The notes under the pieces: generated by a model
What the model saw: only the letters and a program-made list of their open reading frames with translations
Told to the model about the DNA's origin: nothing
Database searches by the model: none
Position numbers and translations under genes: made by a program
Source: Streptosporangiaceae bacterium
Lineage (GTDB): Bacteria; Actinomycetota; Actinomycetes; Streptosporangiales; Streptosporangiaceae
Assembly: GCA_030043395.1 (NCBI GenBank)
Contig: JASHXW010000561.1
Location: 1 to 5,547, forward strand
Direction: 5' to 3'
Length of the DNA: 5,547 nucleotides
Shown here: piece by piece, positions 1-5,527 of the stretch
Numbering within the stretch: the first letter of the stretch is position 1
Layout of the letters: each line of letters opens with the position of its first letter

Positions 1-691
1 GCCTGTCGAGCATGCCGGCCGACATGTGGGTGAGCACGATGCGCCTCGCTGCTAGTTTGTCGGCGTGCCCGCGCAGCGTGGCGTAGTCGAGGTGATAGCG
101 AGTCGGCCGGTCGAACGTGTAGGCCTCGGCGGCGAACAGGTCCGCGTCGCGCGCGGCCTGCATCAAGGCAGGGGTCCACTGCGTGTCGCCGGAGTACGCG
201 AAGGTCGTACCGTGCAAGTCGACCCGCACGGCTAGCGCTGGCGCGCCGCTGGCGTGATCGACCTGCCAGCCGCGAACGATCGCCTCGCCGAGTTGCGACG
301 GCTTGCCGTCGATCGGGATCTCGGTGATTTCGACGTCGAACTTGCGCTGGACTCTGGTGGAGCCCGCAAACAGCACCTCCATCGCATCAGCCAGCCGGGT
401 CGTGATGCCAGGTGGCCCGGCCACAAGCAGAGGGGAAGTACGGCGGGAGAACTGGCCATCCAGGATCAGGAACGGCAGCCCGCCGAAGTGATCGCCATGC
501 AGGTGGCTGATGACGACCGCGCCGACCGACGAGGGATCGATTCCCTGCGCCTTCATCGCGGTGAGGCTGGTCGCGCCGCAGTCCACCAGGATGGCTCGCC
601 CAGCCTGCTCGAAGTCGGAAAGTTGAATGCAGGTCTGGAACCGGCCGCCGCTACCGAACGCGTCGCCTGTGCCGACGAACTGAATCCGCAT
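1..691 (-). CDS. MBL-fold metallohydrolase (RNase Z-like/phosphodiesterase-like), 3' end cut by window edge
   Basis: The reverse strand reads 230 open codons from ATG at 691 to the window edge with no stop, so the C-terminus is missing, probably by only a short tail. Visible motifs are those of a metallo-beta-lactamase-fold hydrolase: an N-terminal strand (MRIQFVGTGDAFGSGGR), VDCG at 36-39, the metal motif SHLHGDHFGG with H63, H65, D67 and H68, a further histidine H146 (VDHASG), SGDT with bridging D169, and H222 in LTHMS. All expected ligands for two metal ions, usually zinc, are present, so the enzyme should be active. The order resembles RNase Z-like and cyclic phosphodiesterase-like members, but the tRNA-binding exosite arm of true RNase Z is absent. 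The substrate cannot be read from sequence. No signal peptide is seen, so it is likely cytosolic. AGGA at 699-702, seven bases upstream, supports this start. It is divergent from tuf across 349 bp. Confidence 0.9.
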   Translation of the reverse strand, partial: MRIQFVGTGDAFGSGGRFQTCIQLSDFEQAGRAILVDCGATSLTAMKAQGIDPSSVGAVVISHLHGDHFGGLPFLILDGQFSRRTSPLLVAGPPGITTRLADAMEVLFAGSTRVQRKFDVEITEIPIDGKPSQLGEAIVRGWQVDHASGAPALAVRVDLHGTTFAYSGDTQWTPALMQAARDADLFAAEAYTFDRPTRYHLDYATLRGHADKLAARRIVLTHMSAGMLDR

Positions 692-890
692 GAACGCATC
701 CTGCTGTACCCCGCCACTGACCTCTCGCCGAGGCGCGCATATTTGAGTTGAACGGCATTCGCGAGCCGGTCATGCTGGTAGCCATGTCCCTGCGGGTGTT
801 GTCGCGCGCTTCGGCTGGCTGCTGCCTGCCCTCTGCGTTCATGGCCGCGACCGCCCGCATTCTCGCGTCCGCTGACGGCGTCCGAGCCTG

Positions 891-925
891 ACCCTCCCCA
901 GCCACGGAGAACCACGGGGGAGGGT
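891..925 (+). promoter_or_regulatory. Perfect 9-bp inverted repeat in the tuf upstream region
   Basis: ACCCTCCCC at 891-899 is exactly complementary to GGGGAGGGT at 917-925, with a 17-base loop that carries the direct repeat CCACGG twice (902-907 and 912-917). There is no T-run after it. It lies about 115 bases before the tuf start. It could be an attenuator or leader hairpin of tuf, a terminator for upstream transcription, or a protein site. The pairing is seen directly; the role is inferred. Confidence 0.45.
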
Positions 926-930
926 GCGCT

Positions 931-945
931 GCGGCAGCTAGCCGC
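931..945 (+). promoter_or_regulatory. Second small hairpin, 5 bp behind the first
   Basis: GCGGC at 931-935 pairs with GCCGC at 941-945 around the loop AGCTA. The stem is only five base pairs but all G-C. It begins five bases after the 891-925 repeat, so the two may form a tandem leader structure ahead of tuf. Short GC stems arise often by chance in DNA of this composition. Confidence 0.25.
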
Positions 946-1030
946 CGGTTCTGGGCGAGATCCGCGCATGATCGCGCCCCCTTATCCAGCTCATGCACCG
1001 CATTGCTGTGGCGGGCATGCGTTCATTTCA

Positions 1031-1038
1031 GGGAAGGG
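1031..1038 (+). promoter_or_regulatory. Ribosome binding site fixing the tuf start
   Basis: The purine run GGGAAGGG ends two bases before the ATG at 1041. In-frame ATGs also occur at 993 and 1017. The purine run lies directly upstream of 1041, and the EF-Tu family N-terminus (xxxxFxRxKPHVN) begins exactly there, so 1041 is the start. Confidence 0.7.
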
Positions 1039-1040
1039 CA

Positions 1041-2315
1041 ATGACCAGGCAGCACTTCGTGCGCGACAAGCCGCACGTGAACATCGGAACCATCGGTCAT
1101 GTCGACCACGGCAAGACGACCCTGACCGCGGCGATCACCAGGATGCTCGCCGAGGCAGACCCGTCACGCACCAGCTTCGTGGCATACGACCGCATCGACC
1201 GTGCGCCGCAGGAGCGCCAGCGGGGCATCACGATCAACCTGGCGCACGTGGAGTACGAGACCGCGACCAGGCACTATGCCCATGTCGACATGCCCGGGCA
1301 TGCCGACTACATCAAGAACATGATCACCGGGGCAGCCCAGGTCGACGGGGCGATCCTGGTCGTCTCAGCCGAGGACGGCGCCATGCCGCAGGCCAGGGAG
1401 CACGTGCTGCTCGCCCGCCGGGTGGGCGTCCCAGCACTCGTCGTGGCGCTGAACAAGGCCGACGTGGCCGACCCTGAGCTGCTCGACCTGATCGAGCTCG
1501 AGGTCAGGGAACTGCTGACGAGCTACGGCTACCCCGGTCAGGACGTTCCGGTGGTACGGGTCTCGGCACTGAGGGCCCTGGAAGGCGACCCGGAGTGGAC
1601 CGCGCGGCTACGCGACCTGCTCGAGGCCGTCGACCAGGCGATTCCGCTGCCGGAGCGCAAGCTGGACAAGCCGTTCCTGATGCCAGTCGAGAGCGTGCTG
1701 ACCATCACGGGCCGGGGAACCGTCGTGACCGGCAAGGTCGAGCAAGGCAGCATCACGCTTGGCCAGCCGGTCGAGGTCGTGGGCCTGGTGCCGACGATCA
1801 GCTCGGTCTGCACCGGGCTGGAGATGTTCGGCAAGCAGCTCGATGCCGCGCAAGCTGGCGACAACGCAGCTCTCTTGCTGCGGGGCGTCCGGCGCGGTGA
1901 CGTGCAGCGCGGCCAGGTGGTCGCGGCGCCGGGCACCATCACGCCCTGCGTGCGGTTCGCCGCTCGGGTCTACGCGCTGACCAAGGAGGAAGGTGGCCGG
2001 CATACGCCGTTCGTCACTGGCTACCGGCCGCAGTTCTTCTTCCGCACCACTGACGTGGTCGGAGCGATCGATCTCGGCCCGACCTCGATGGTGATGCCAG
2101 GGGACACGGCTGAGCTGAGCGTCGAGCTCGGTCAGCCGGTGGCGATCGTCGTCGGCCAGGAGTTCGCGATCAGGGAAGGCGGCCGCACTATTGGCGCGGG
2201 AACGGTGAGCGAGCTGCTCGAGCGGTTAGCCGCTGTCGTGGTCGCGGCGGGTCCTGGTTGGACCCACTCCAGGCCCGCCGTGATCATGGCCTCCACGGCA
2301 CCGCGCGGCCAGTGA
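1041..2315 (+). CDS. tuf: Translation elongation factor Tu, divergent orphan paralogue with C-terminal extension
   Basis: EF-Tu carries aminoacyl-tRNA to the ribosomal A site as a GTP complex in the cytoplasm. The 424-residue product has all three domains: GTPase (about 1-205), beta-barrel 2 (about 210-300) and barrel 3 (about 305-395). G motifs are GHVDHGKT (19-26), RGIT (61-64), DMPGH (83-87; E. coli has DCPGH), NKAD (138-141) and SAL (175-177). The catalytic histidine (H87, E. coli H84) and aa-tRNA contacts such as H69 and E261 are kept. Two residues are inserted in the effector region and one lost after NKAD relative to E. coli. R127, K232, Q235 and A277 stand where E. coli has Q124, R230, R233 and G275, sites tied to or beside elfamycin resistance. 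Residues about 395-424 extend past the usual end (E. coli 394 aa) and may come from a one-base frameshift. No str-operon neighbours, so probably a second, specialised copy like Streptomyces tuf3. Seven AGG arginine codons are unusual for a highly expressed factor. Confidence 0.95.
   Translation: MTRQHFVRDKPHVNIGTIGHVDHGKTTLTAAITRMLAEADPSRTSFVAYDRIDRAPQERQRGITINLAHVEYETATRHYAHVDMPGHADYIKNMITGAAQVDGAILVVSAEDGAMPQAREHVLLARRVGVPALVVALNKADVADPELLDLIELEVRELLTSYGYPGQDVPVVRVSALRALEGDPEWTARLRDLLEAVDQAIPLPERKLDKPFLMPVESVLTITGRGTVVTGKVEQGSITLGQPVEVVGLVPTISSVCTGLEMFGKQLDAAQAGDNAALLLRGVRRGDVQRGQVVAAPGTITPCVRFAARVYALTKEEGGRHTPFVTGYRPQFFFRTTDVVGAIDLGPTSMVMPGDTAELSVELGQPVAIVVGQEFAIREGGRTIGAGTVSELLERLAAVVVAAGPGWTHSRPAVIMASTAPRGQ
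2245..2280. terminator. 12-bp hairpin, likely bidirectional terminator between tuf and the DinB-like gene
   Basis: CGGCGGG (2245-2251) and CCTGG (2253-2257), with T2252 bulged, pair with CCAGG (2269-2273) and CCCGCCG (2274-2280) around an 11-base loop. The stem is 11 G-C pairs and one A-T pair. It lies just beyond the minus-strand stop at 2284, and 15 bases after an out-of-frame TAG at 2227-2229 that probably marks the original end of tuf. There is no T-run, which is common for actinobacterial terminators. As the sequence stands, the tuf reading frame runs through it. An alternative inner stem, GGGTCC/GGACCC (2249-2254/2260-2265), is also possible. Confidence 0.6.
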
Positions 2316-2856
2316 AGGCGGCCAGCCGGTCCATGGCTGGCGCGTCGTCGCTGATCGGCTTCGGATCGGCGAATCGCCCGGCCCGCGGCTGGCCAGGCAG
2401 TTCAGAGCGGGCAAGGGTGAGCGCCTGCTCGGCGAGGTCGTCAGGCAGTTCGACCGTGACGCCGGTGGCCTGAACCAGATCCCACCCGTGCACGAGCAGG
2501 TCCACGATGCGCCACCTGAGCCGACTAGCGCCAGTGGCAACGCCCACCGCAGTCGCCTGGCTTCGCTCCAGGACCCCGGGCAGGGCGGCCGCGGCCTGCA
2601 ACGCGGCGGCGGATCGACGGTAGGCTCCGGCCGGATCGTCGCCGAGGCGGTCCTGCCCGCGTTCAGGCGTCGGGCTCCCCTCGAACATCGCCGTGAACAC
2701 GAGGTTCATCCCGACAAGATGACCGACGACATCCCTGACGGTCCACTCCGAGCAGGGGGTCGGAGCGCTCCACTCGTCGGCGGAGATGCCTTCGATCAGC
2801 CCGCCCGTCACTGCGGAAGCCCGGGCGAGGTCGTCGAGGATCGCTGGTTCGCTCAC
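2284..2856 (-). CDS. TIGR03086-type putative metal-binding protein (DinB/maleylpyruvate isomerase N-terminal-like)
   Basis: A 190-residue protein with the marks of the actinobacterial TIGR03086 group, a branch of the DinB-like/mycothiol-dependent maleylpyruvate isomerase N-terminal fold (a four-helix bundle binding one metal ion). Seen: the N-terminal helix, then [17 protein letters not shown] (33-49) with H46, and DLLVHGWDL (119-127), which gives D119, H123 and D126 in the usual D/ExxxHxxD arrangement. H46 and H123 are the likely metal ligands. Some relatives act as thiol-dependent isomerases or transferases, but no substrate can be assigned here. No signal peptide or membrane segment. The start is GTG at 2854-2856 without a clear Shine-Dalgarno; a TAACCT box six bases upstream suggests a leaderless transcript. 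Its 3' end overlaps the annotated tuf end by 32 bp, and it is divergent from the methyltransferase. Confidence 0.85.
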   Translation of the reverse strand: MSEPAILDDLARASAVTGGLIEGISADEWSAPTPCSEWTVRDVVGHLVGMNLVFTAMFEGSPTPERGQDRLGDDPAGAYRRSAAALQAAAALPGVLERSQATAVGVATGASRLRWRIVDLLVHGWDLVQATGVTVELPDDLAEQALTLARSELPGQPRAGRFADPKPISDDAPAMDRLAAFTGRAVPWRP

Positions 2857-2862
2857 CCCGCG

Positions 2863-2868
2863 AGGTTA
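2863..2868 (-). promoter_or_regulatory. Candidate -10 box for a leaderless transcript of the DinB-like gene
   Basis: On the minus strand TAACCT, matching the actinobacterial TAnnnT -10 pattern, ends six bases before the GTG start at 2856. That spacing would place the transcription start on the start codon itself. No good -35 is visible at 17-18 bases (GTGGCG/TGTGGC). Leaderless genes are common in actinobacteria, but a six-base AT-containing box alone is weak evidence. Confidence 0.3.
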
Positions 2869-2910
2869 CGGCACAACGAGCGCGACGCCACACTGAGTTT
2901 CGGCCGGCGA

Positions 2911-2939
2911 TTGGCTGGCCAGGCGGCGGGGACGTAAAT
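2911..2939 (+). promoter_or_regulatory. Weak candidate promoter of the methyltransferase gene
   Basis: TTGGCT (2911-2916) could be a -35 box, followed after 17 bases by GTAAAT (2934-2939), the most AT-rich stretch in the 98-bp divergent gap. Transcription would begin a few bases before the 2955 ATG. Each box matches only about half of the sigma-70 consensus. Confidence 0.25.
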
Positions 2940-2954
2940 GAGTGGCGCCCGGCT

Positions 2955-3713
2955 ATGGCGTCTGGTTTGGTGGCCGGCATGGCGAGCTTCGAGGATCCCT
3001 CCTTCTACGGCGATAGCTGGGCGCCGGTCTACGACGAGCGTCACGGGTTCATGGATCCGCAGGCTGCCGTGGACTTCCTTGCAGGCTTGGCGGGCGACGG
3101 CAGGGTGCTCGAGCTGGCGATCGGAACCGGCCGGGTCGGCCTGCCACTGGCCAGCCGCGGCGTGCAGGTCGAGGGACTCGATGCCTCGGAGGCCATGGTC
3201 GCCAGGCTCCGGGCCAAGCCAGGCGGAGACTTGATCCCGGTTGTCATCGGCGACATGGGCGACGTGCCGGCGACTGGCCCTTTCCAGCTCGTGTACCTGG
3301 TGTTCAACACGCTGTTCGGCTTGCTGACCCAGGCCAGGCAGGCTGACTGCTTTCGCAATACCGCCCGCGTGCTTGCGCCAGGCGGCGCCTTCGTCATCGA
3401 GTGCTTCGTTCCCGACCTGGCCAGGTTCGACCGCGGTCAGCGGGTCCAGACCCAGAGCGTTACCGAGGACTCGGCAGTGCTCGAGCTCTCCATCCACGAC
3501 GCGGCTGAGCAGCGCATTACGACGCAGATCGTCACGCTGGATCGCACCGGCGTTCACCTGCACCCGGTCGCGCTCAGGTACTGCTGGCCGAGCGAGCTCG
3601 ACCTGCTCGCTCAGCAGGCCGGCTTGCACCTGGCGGAGCGCTACGCCGACTGGGAGCGCACGCCGTTCGACTCCCGCAGCACCAGGCACGTGTCGGTGTA
3701 CCGGCTGGACTAG
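2955..3713 (+). CDS. Class I SAM-dependent methyltransferase
   Basis: Transfers a methyl group from S-adenosylmethionine to an unidentified acceptor; cytosolic by absence of any signal or membrane segment. The 252-residue product shows a Rossmann methyltransferase core: motif I VLELAIGTGR (51-60), the acidic residue after strand 2 in GLDASEAM (D76), GDMGDVP (D100), the strand-4 stretch FQLVYLVFNTLF (110-121), and ARVLAPGGAFVIE (137-149). The N-terminal YDERHG segment and the C-terminal half fit a small-molecule methyltransferase, but the acceptor is not readable. The start is uncertain: ATG at 2955 has no clear Shine-Dalgarno, and the in-frame ATG at 2979 (MASFEDPSFYG, giving 244 residues) is an equally good or better family start. 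It is divergent from the DinB-like gene and followed after 69 bp by the GNAT gene, which seems to have its own promoter. Confidence 0.88.
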   Translation: MASGLVAGMASFEDPSFYGDSWAPVYDERHGFMDPQAAVDFLAGLAGDGRVLELAIGTGRVGLPLASRGVQVEGLDASEAMVARLRAKPGGDLIPVVIGDMGDVPATGPFQLVYLVFNTLFGLLTQARQADCFRNTARVLAPGGAFVIECFVPDLARFDRGQRVQTQSVTEDSAVLELSIHDAAEQRITTQIVTLDRTGVHLHPVALRYCWPSELDLLAQQAGLHLAERYADWERTPFDSRSTRHVSVYRLD

Positions 3714-3721
3714 CGGTACAC
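3696..3721 (+). terminator. Perfect 8-bp hairpin across the methyltransferase stop codon
   Basis: GTGTACCG (3696-3703) is exactly complementary to CGGTACAC (3714-3721) with a 10-base loop that contains the TAG stop (3711-3713). There is no T-run. Its place at the very end of the gene suggests a terminator or an mRNA 3'-end stabiliser, separating the methyltransferase from the GNAT transcript. Confidence 0.45.
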
Positions 3722-3731
3722 GGTGGTAGGG

Positions 3732-3755
3732 CTGACCGGATAATCAGTTGGTCAG
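3732..3755 (+). promoter_or_regulatory. Candidate -10 box inside a dyad (promoter/operator of the GNAT gene)
   Basis: GATAAT at 3740-3745 matches the sigma-70 -10 consensus at five of six bases and is the only AT-rich hexamer in the gap. It lies inside an inverted repeat, CTGACC (3732-3737) and GGTCAG (3750-3755), the shape expected for a repressor operator over a promoter. The -35 is poor (TACACG, 3717-3722, 17-base spacing). Transcription would begin near 3752, giving a leader of about 30 bases. As RNA it could instead fold into a short hairpin with two G-U pairs. Confidence 0.4.
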
Positions 3756-3782
3756 ACCGCGCGGGCGGAGCACCATGGGACG

Positions 3783-4667
3783 GTGCCGAACCAGACACCA
3801 TCGCCCGTCGTCGTCAGGGGCCAGAGGTATCTCGAGCTGGCGACCACGCTGCTGCAGCGAATGCGGCTGGACTCGCCAGAGGGCGGGATCTGGGAAGCCG
3901 CCGACATCCAGTGGTGGTATCGCGGCCCGCGGTCGACCGATGCTGACGGGCAGTTGTTCTGGCTTGGCCAGGACGGCCAGCCGGTAGCTGCGGTGATCCT
4001 CACCGACCACGGCTACAGCACTGTGGAGTGCGACGTGCTCGTGAGCCTCGCCGACCCTGCCTTCGAGCACACGGTATGGCGCGCCGCGATTGGCCGGGTC
4101 GATGACCTGAAGAGGATCGCTGAGTTCCCGGTAGTCCCTGATGACACCGCGGGCATCGCCGAGCTCGTTGCGGCAGGCTACGAGCCGGCCGCCTACGAGC
4201 CATCGGACAAGCCGCACTTCGTCTCTACCTGGCTCGAGGCCAGTCGCAGGCCGCCGGTCTCCGATCTCGCACCGGGCTACCGCCTGCTGTCCCGGGCTCA
4301 GGCACCGGACGGCCCGCATCCGATGCAAGGGCGAAACGGCTCGCAAGTCGAAGAGTGGCTGAACAGGTGCTCGCTCTACCGCTCCGAGCTTGACCTCATG
4401 GTGCGAGCTGCCGACGGCGAGATCGCCGGGTACGGCTTGTTCTGGGCTGATCCCGTGACAAAGGTGGGCCTCGTCGAGCCCATGCGCACCGAGGACGCTC
4501 ACCAGGGTCACGGCATCGCCAGCCACGTCCTGGAGACCGGCCTGAACCTGCTGGCCGAGCATGGCTGCGAGCGCCTGAAGGTCAGCAACGACATCGGCCT
4601 GTACCTCCGCGCGGGCTTTCGCCCGACGAGCTGGGCGACCGCCTACACGCGTCCGGCAACGCGCTGA
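3783..4667 (+). CDS. GNAT-family N-acetyltransferase, tandem-domain type
   Basis: Likely transfers an acetyl group from acetyl-CoA to an unknown amine. The 294-residue product is about twice a single GNAT domain. The C-terminal half carries the acetyl-CoA motif A: a strand ending GLVEPMRTEDAHQGHGIA, with QGHGIA at 241-246 as the Q/RxxGxG/A pyrophosphate loop, then a long helix, and motif B with N269 and LYLRAGF (273-279). The N-terminal half (about 1-155) has a GNAT-like pattern (GQPVAAVILTDHGYSTVECDVLV, split here as GQPVAAVILTD then GYSTVECDVLV) but no clear CoA loop, so it is probably a degenerate copy serving structure or substrate binding. The start is GTG at 3783; GGAG at 3767-3770 is 12 bases upstream, a little long. 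An ATG at 3775 is closer to it but in another frame. Cytosolic, with its own candidate promoter, convergent with the SDR gene. Confidence 0.85.
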   Translation: MPNQTPSPVVVRGQRYLELATTLLQRMRLDSPEGGIWEAADIQWWYRGPRSTDADGQLFWLGQDGQPVAAVILTDHGYSTVECDVLVSLADPAFEHTVWRAAIGRVDDLKRIAEFPVVPDDTAGIAELVAAGYEPAAYEPSDKPHFVSTWLEASRRPPVSDLAPGYRLLSRAQAPDGPHPMQGRNGSQVEEWLNRCSLYRSELDLMVRAADGEIAGYGLFWADPVTKVGLVEPMRTEDAHQGHGIASHVLETGLNLLAEHGCERLKVSNDIGLYLRAGFRPTSWATAYTRPATR

Positions 4668-4670
4668 CTC

Positions 4671-4733
4671 CAGCCGATGGGTCCGCCCCGGGCAAGACCT
4701 GCGGGCTTAGCTGCCGCTTGCGGCCATCGGCTG
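4671..4733. terminator. 10-bp inverted repeat at the convergent GNAT/SDR junction, possible bidirectional terminator
   Basis: CAGCCGATGG (4671-4680) and CCATCGGCTG (4724-4733) are perfectly complementary over ten bases. The 43-base interior can fold further: GCAAG (4692-4696) with CTTGC (4717-4721), or GCGG (4701-4704) with CCGC (4714-4717). The left arm starts four bases after the GNAT stop; the right arm is inside the last codons of the SDR gene, where it encodes QPM. A shared terminator is the simplest reading, although the outer loop is long for one. Confidence 0.45.
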
Positions 4734-5516
4734 ACCCTGCCGGTACATCTGGGGCGGCTTGTTCCCCGCGGACTGACCGCCGTCGATCGGGATCACGCTG
4801 CCTGTGATGAAGGATGACTGCTCCGAGCAGAGCCAGAGCACCGCCTGGGCCACCTCCGCTGGGGTGCCGGTCCTGCGCATGGGGGTCGACAGGCCGGCCA
4901 GTCGCTGCGCCTCCGGCCCTGCCGCTTCCAGGTGGTAGGTCAGGATCGGGCCAGGAGCCACGACATTGACCCGCACTCCCTGGTCGGCGTAATCCAGGGC
5001 AGCGACCTTGGTCAGCCCGATGATCCCGGCCTTGCCGGCAACGTAGGCGGCCAGGTTCGCCGTGCCATTCACCCCGGCAATCGAGGCCATGTTCACGATC
5101 GAGCCGCCGCCTCCGGCCAGCATGGCCGGGATCTGGAACTTCATCCCCAGGAACGTGCCGCGAATGTTCGCGGCGATCCCGCGGTCGAACTCAGCGACGT
5201 CGATCTCGGCCAGCGGGGCGGGGAGCGGCCCGTCGGTGGCGTTGTTGAACGCGGCGTCCAGCCGGCCATACCGGGACACTGCCTGGTCGACCAGGGTGCG
5301 GACCGAGTCGGCGTCGGTGACGTCGGCGCGGACCGCGAGCGCCTCGCCACCGGAGGATTCGATCTGTCCGGCCACTTTCTTGAGGGCATCGGCGTCGCGG
5401 GCCGCCAGGACAACCGCCGCGCCCGCGTCCGCGAACGCCTGCGCCGTCATGGCACCGATGCCCTTGCTTGCCCCGATCACCATCGCCACGCGCCCGCTCA
5501 TGAACCGCTCTTCCAT
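4707..5516 (-). CDS. Classical SDR-family NAD(P)-dependent oxidoreductase (FabG-like)
   Basis: Oxidises or reduces a carbonyl/hydroxyl pair using a nicotinamide cofactor; substrate not identifiable. The 269-residue product has every landmark of the classical short-chain dehydrogenase fold: the cofactor loop IGASKGIG (14-21, with I in place of the usual T), ADV with D65, NNAT (91-94, usually NNAG), catalytic N117, S145 (NMASIAG), Y158 and K162 (YVAGK), APGPI after strand 6, and the C-terminal FITGSVIPIDGG. K18 in the glycine loop and R40 after strand 2 suggest a preference for NADP(H). A hydrophilic tail of about 20 residues follows the usual DGG end. ATG at 5516 is chosen because GGGAGG (5522-5527) lies five bases upstream; Met6 at 5501 is a possible alternative. 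Nothing upstream is visible within the window beyond the ribosome site. Confidence 0.93.
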   Translation of the reverse strand: MEERFMSGRVAMVIGASKGIGAMTAQAFADAGAAVVLAARDADALKKVAGQIESSGGEALAVRADVTDADSVRTLVDQAVSRYGRLDAAFNNATDGPLPAPLAEIDVAEFDRGIAANIRGTFLGMKFQIPAMLAGGGGSIVNMASIAGVNGTANLAAYVAGKAGIIGLTKVAALDYADQGVRVNVVAPGPILTYHLEAAGPEAQRLAGLSTPMRRTGTPAEVAQAVLWLCSEQSSFITGSVIPIDGGQSAGNKPPQMYRQGQPMAASGS

Positions 5517-5521
5517 GGCTG

Positions 5522-5527
5522 CCTCCC
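5522..5527 (-). promoter_or_regulatory. Strong ribosome binding site of the SDR gene
   Basis: On the minus strand GGGAGG precedes the ATG at 5516 with a five-base spacer. This is the best Shine-Dalgarno in the window and favours 5516 over the internal ATG at 5501. Confidence 0.7.

Larger units (their letters stand above)
692..1040. other. Gene-free divergent intergenic region between the MBL hydrolase and tuf
   Basis: These 349 bp separate two divergent genes and should hold both promoters and the tuf leader. I see no convincing protein: the open frames crossing it lack family motifs and are GC-rich shadows. No tRNA-like cloverleaf was found. The notable content is two neighbouring hairpins at 891-925 and 931-945, listed separately. 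A weak plus-strand -35-like TTGAAC at 748-753 has no good -10 at the right spacing, so I do not call a promoter. Confidence 0.6.

Noticed and set aside
254..751. 165-codon plus-strand open frame over the MBL gene
   Set aside because: The opposite strand encodes all metal-binding motifs of an MBL hydrolase; this frame shows none of any family.
553..998. Two minus-strand open frames reaching into the tuf upstream region
   Set aside because: Arg/Ala/Ser-rich, low-complexity translations without motifs. They overlap the well-supported MBL start at 691.
993..1040. Upstream in-frame ATGs (993, 1017) as tuf starts
   Set aside because: The extra 16 residues have no counterpart in EF-Tu, and the purine run at 1031-1038 points to 1041.
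2938..3234. 98-codon plus-strand frame starting at the ATG at 2938
   Set aside because: Trp/Arg/Ser-rich shadow in another frame of the methyltransferase gene, without motifs.
2853..3689. 278-codon minus-strand open frame opposite the methyltransferase
   Set aside because: It has no family motif and is explained as a GC-rich shadow of the plus-strand gene, which has complete methyltransferase motifs.
3744..4562. 272-codon minus-strand open frame opposite the GNAT gene
   Set aside because: No recognisable domain; the plus strand carries acetyl-CoA motif A and motif B in order.
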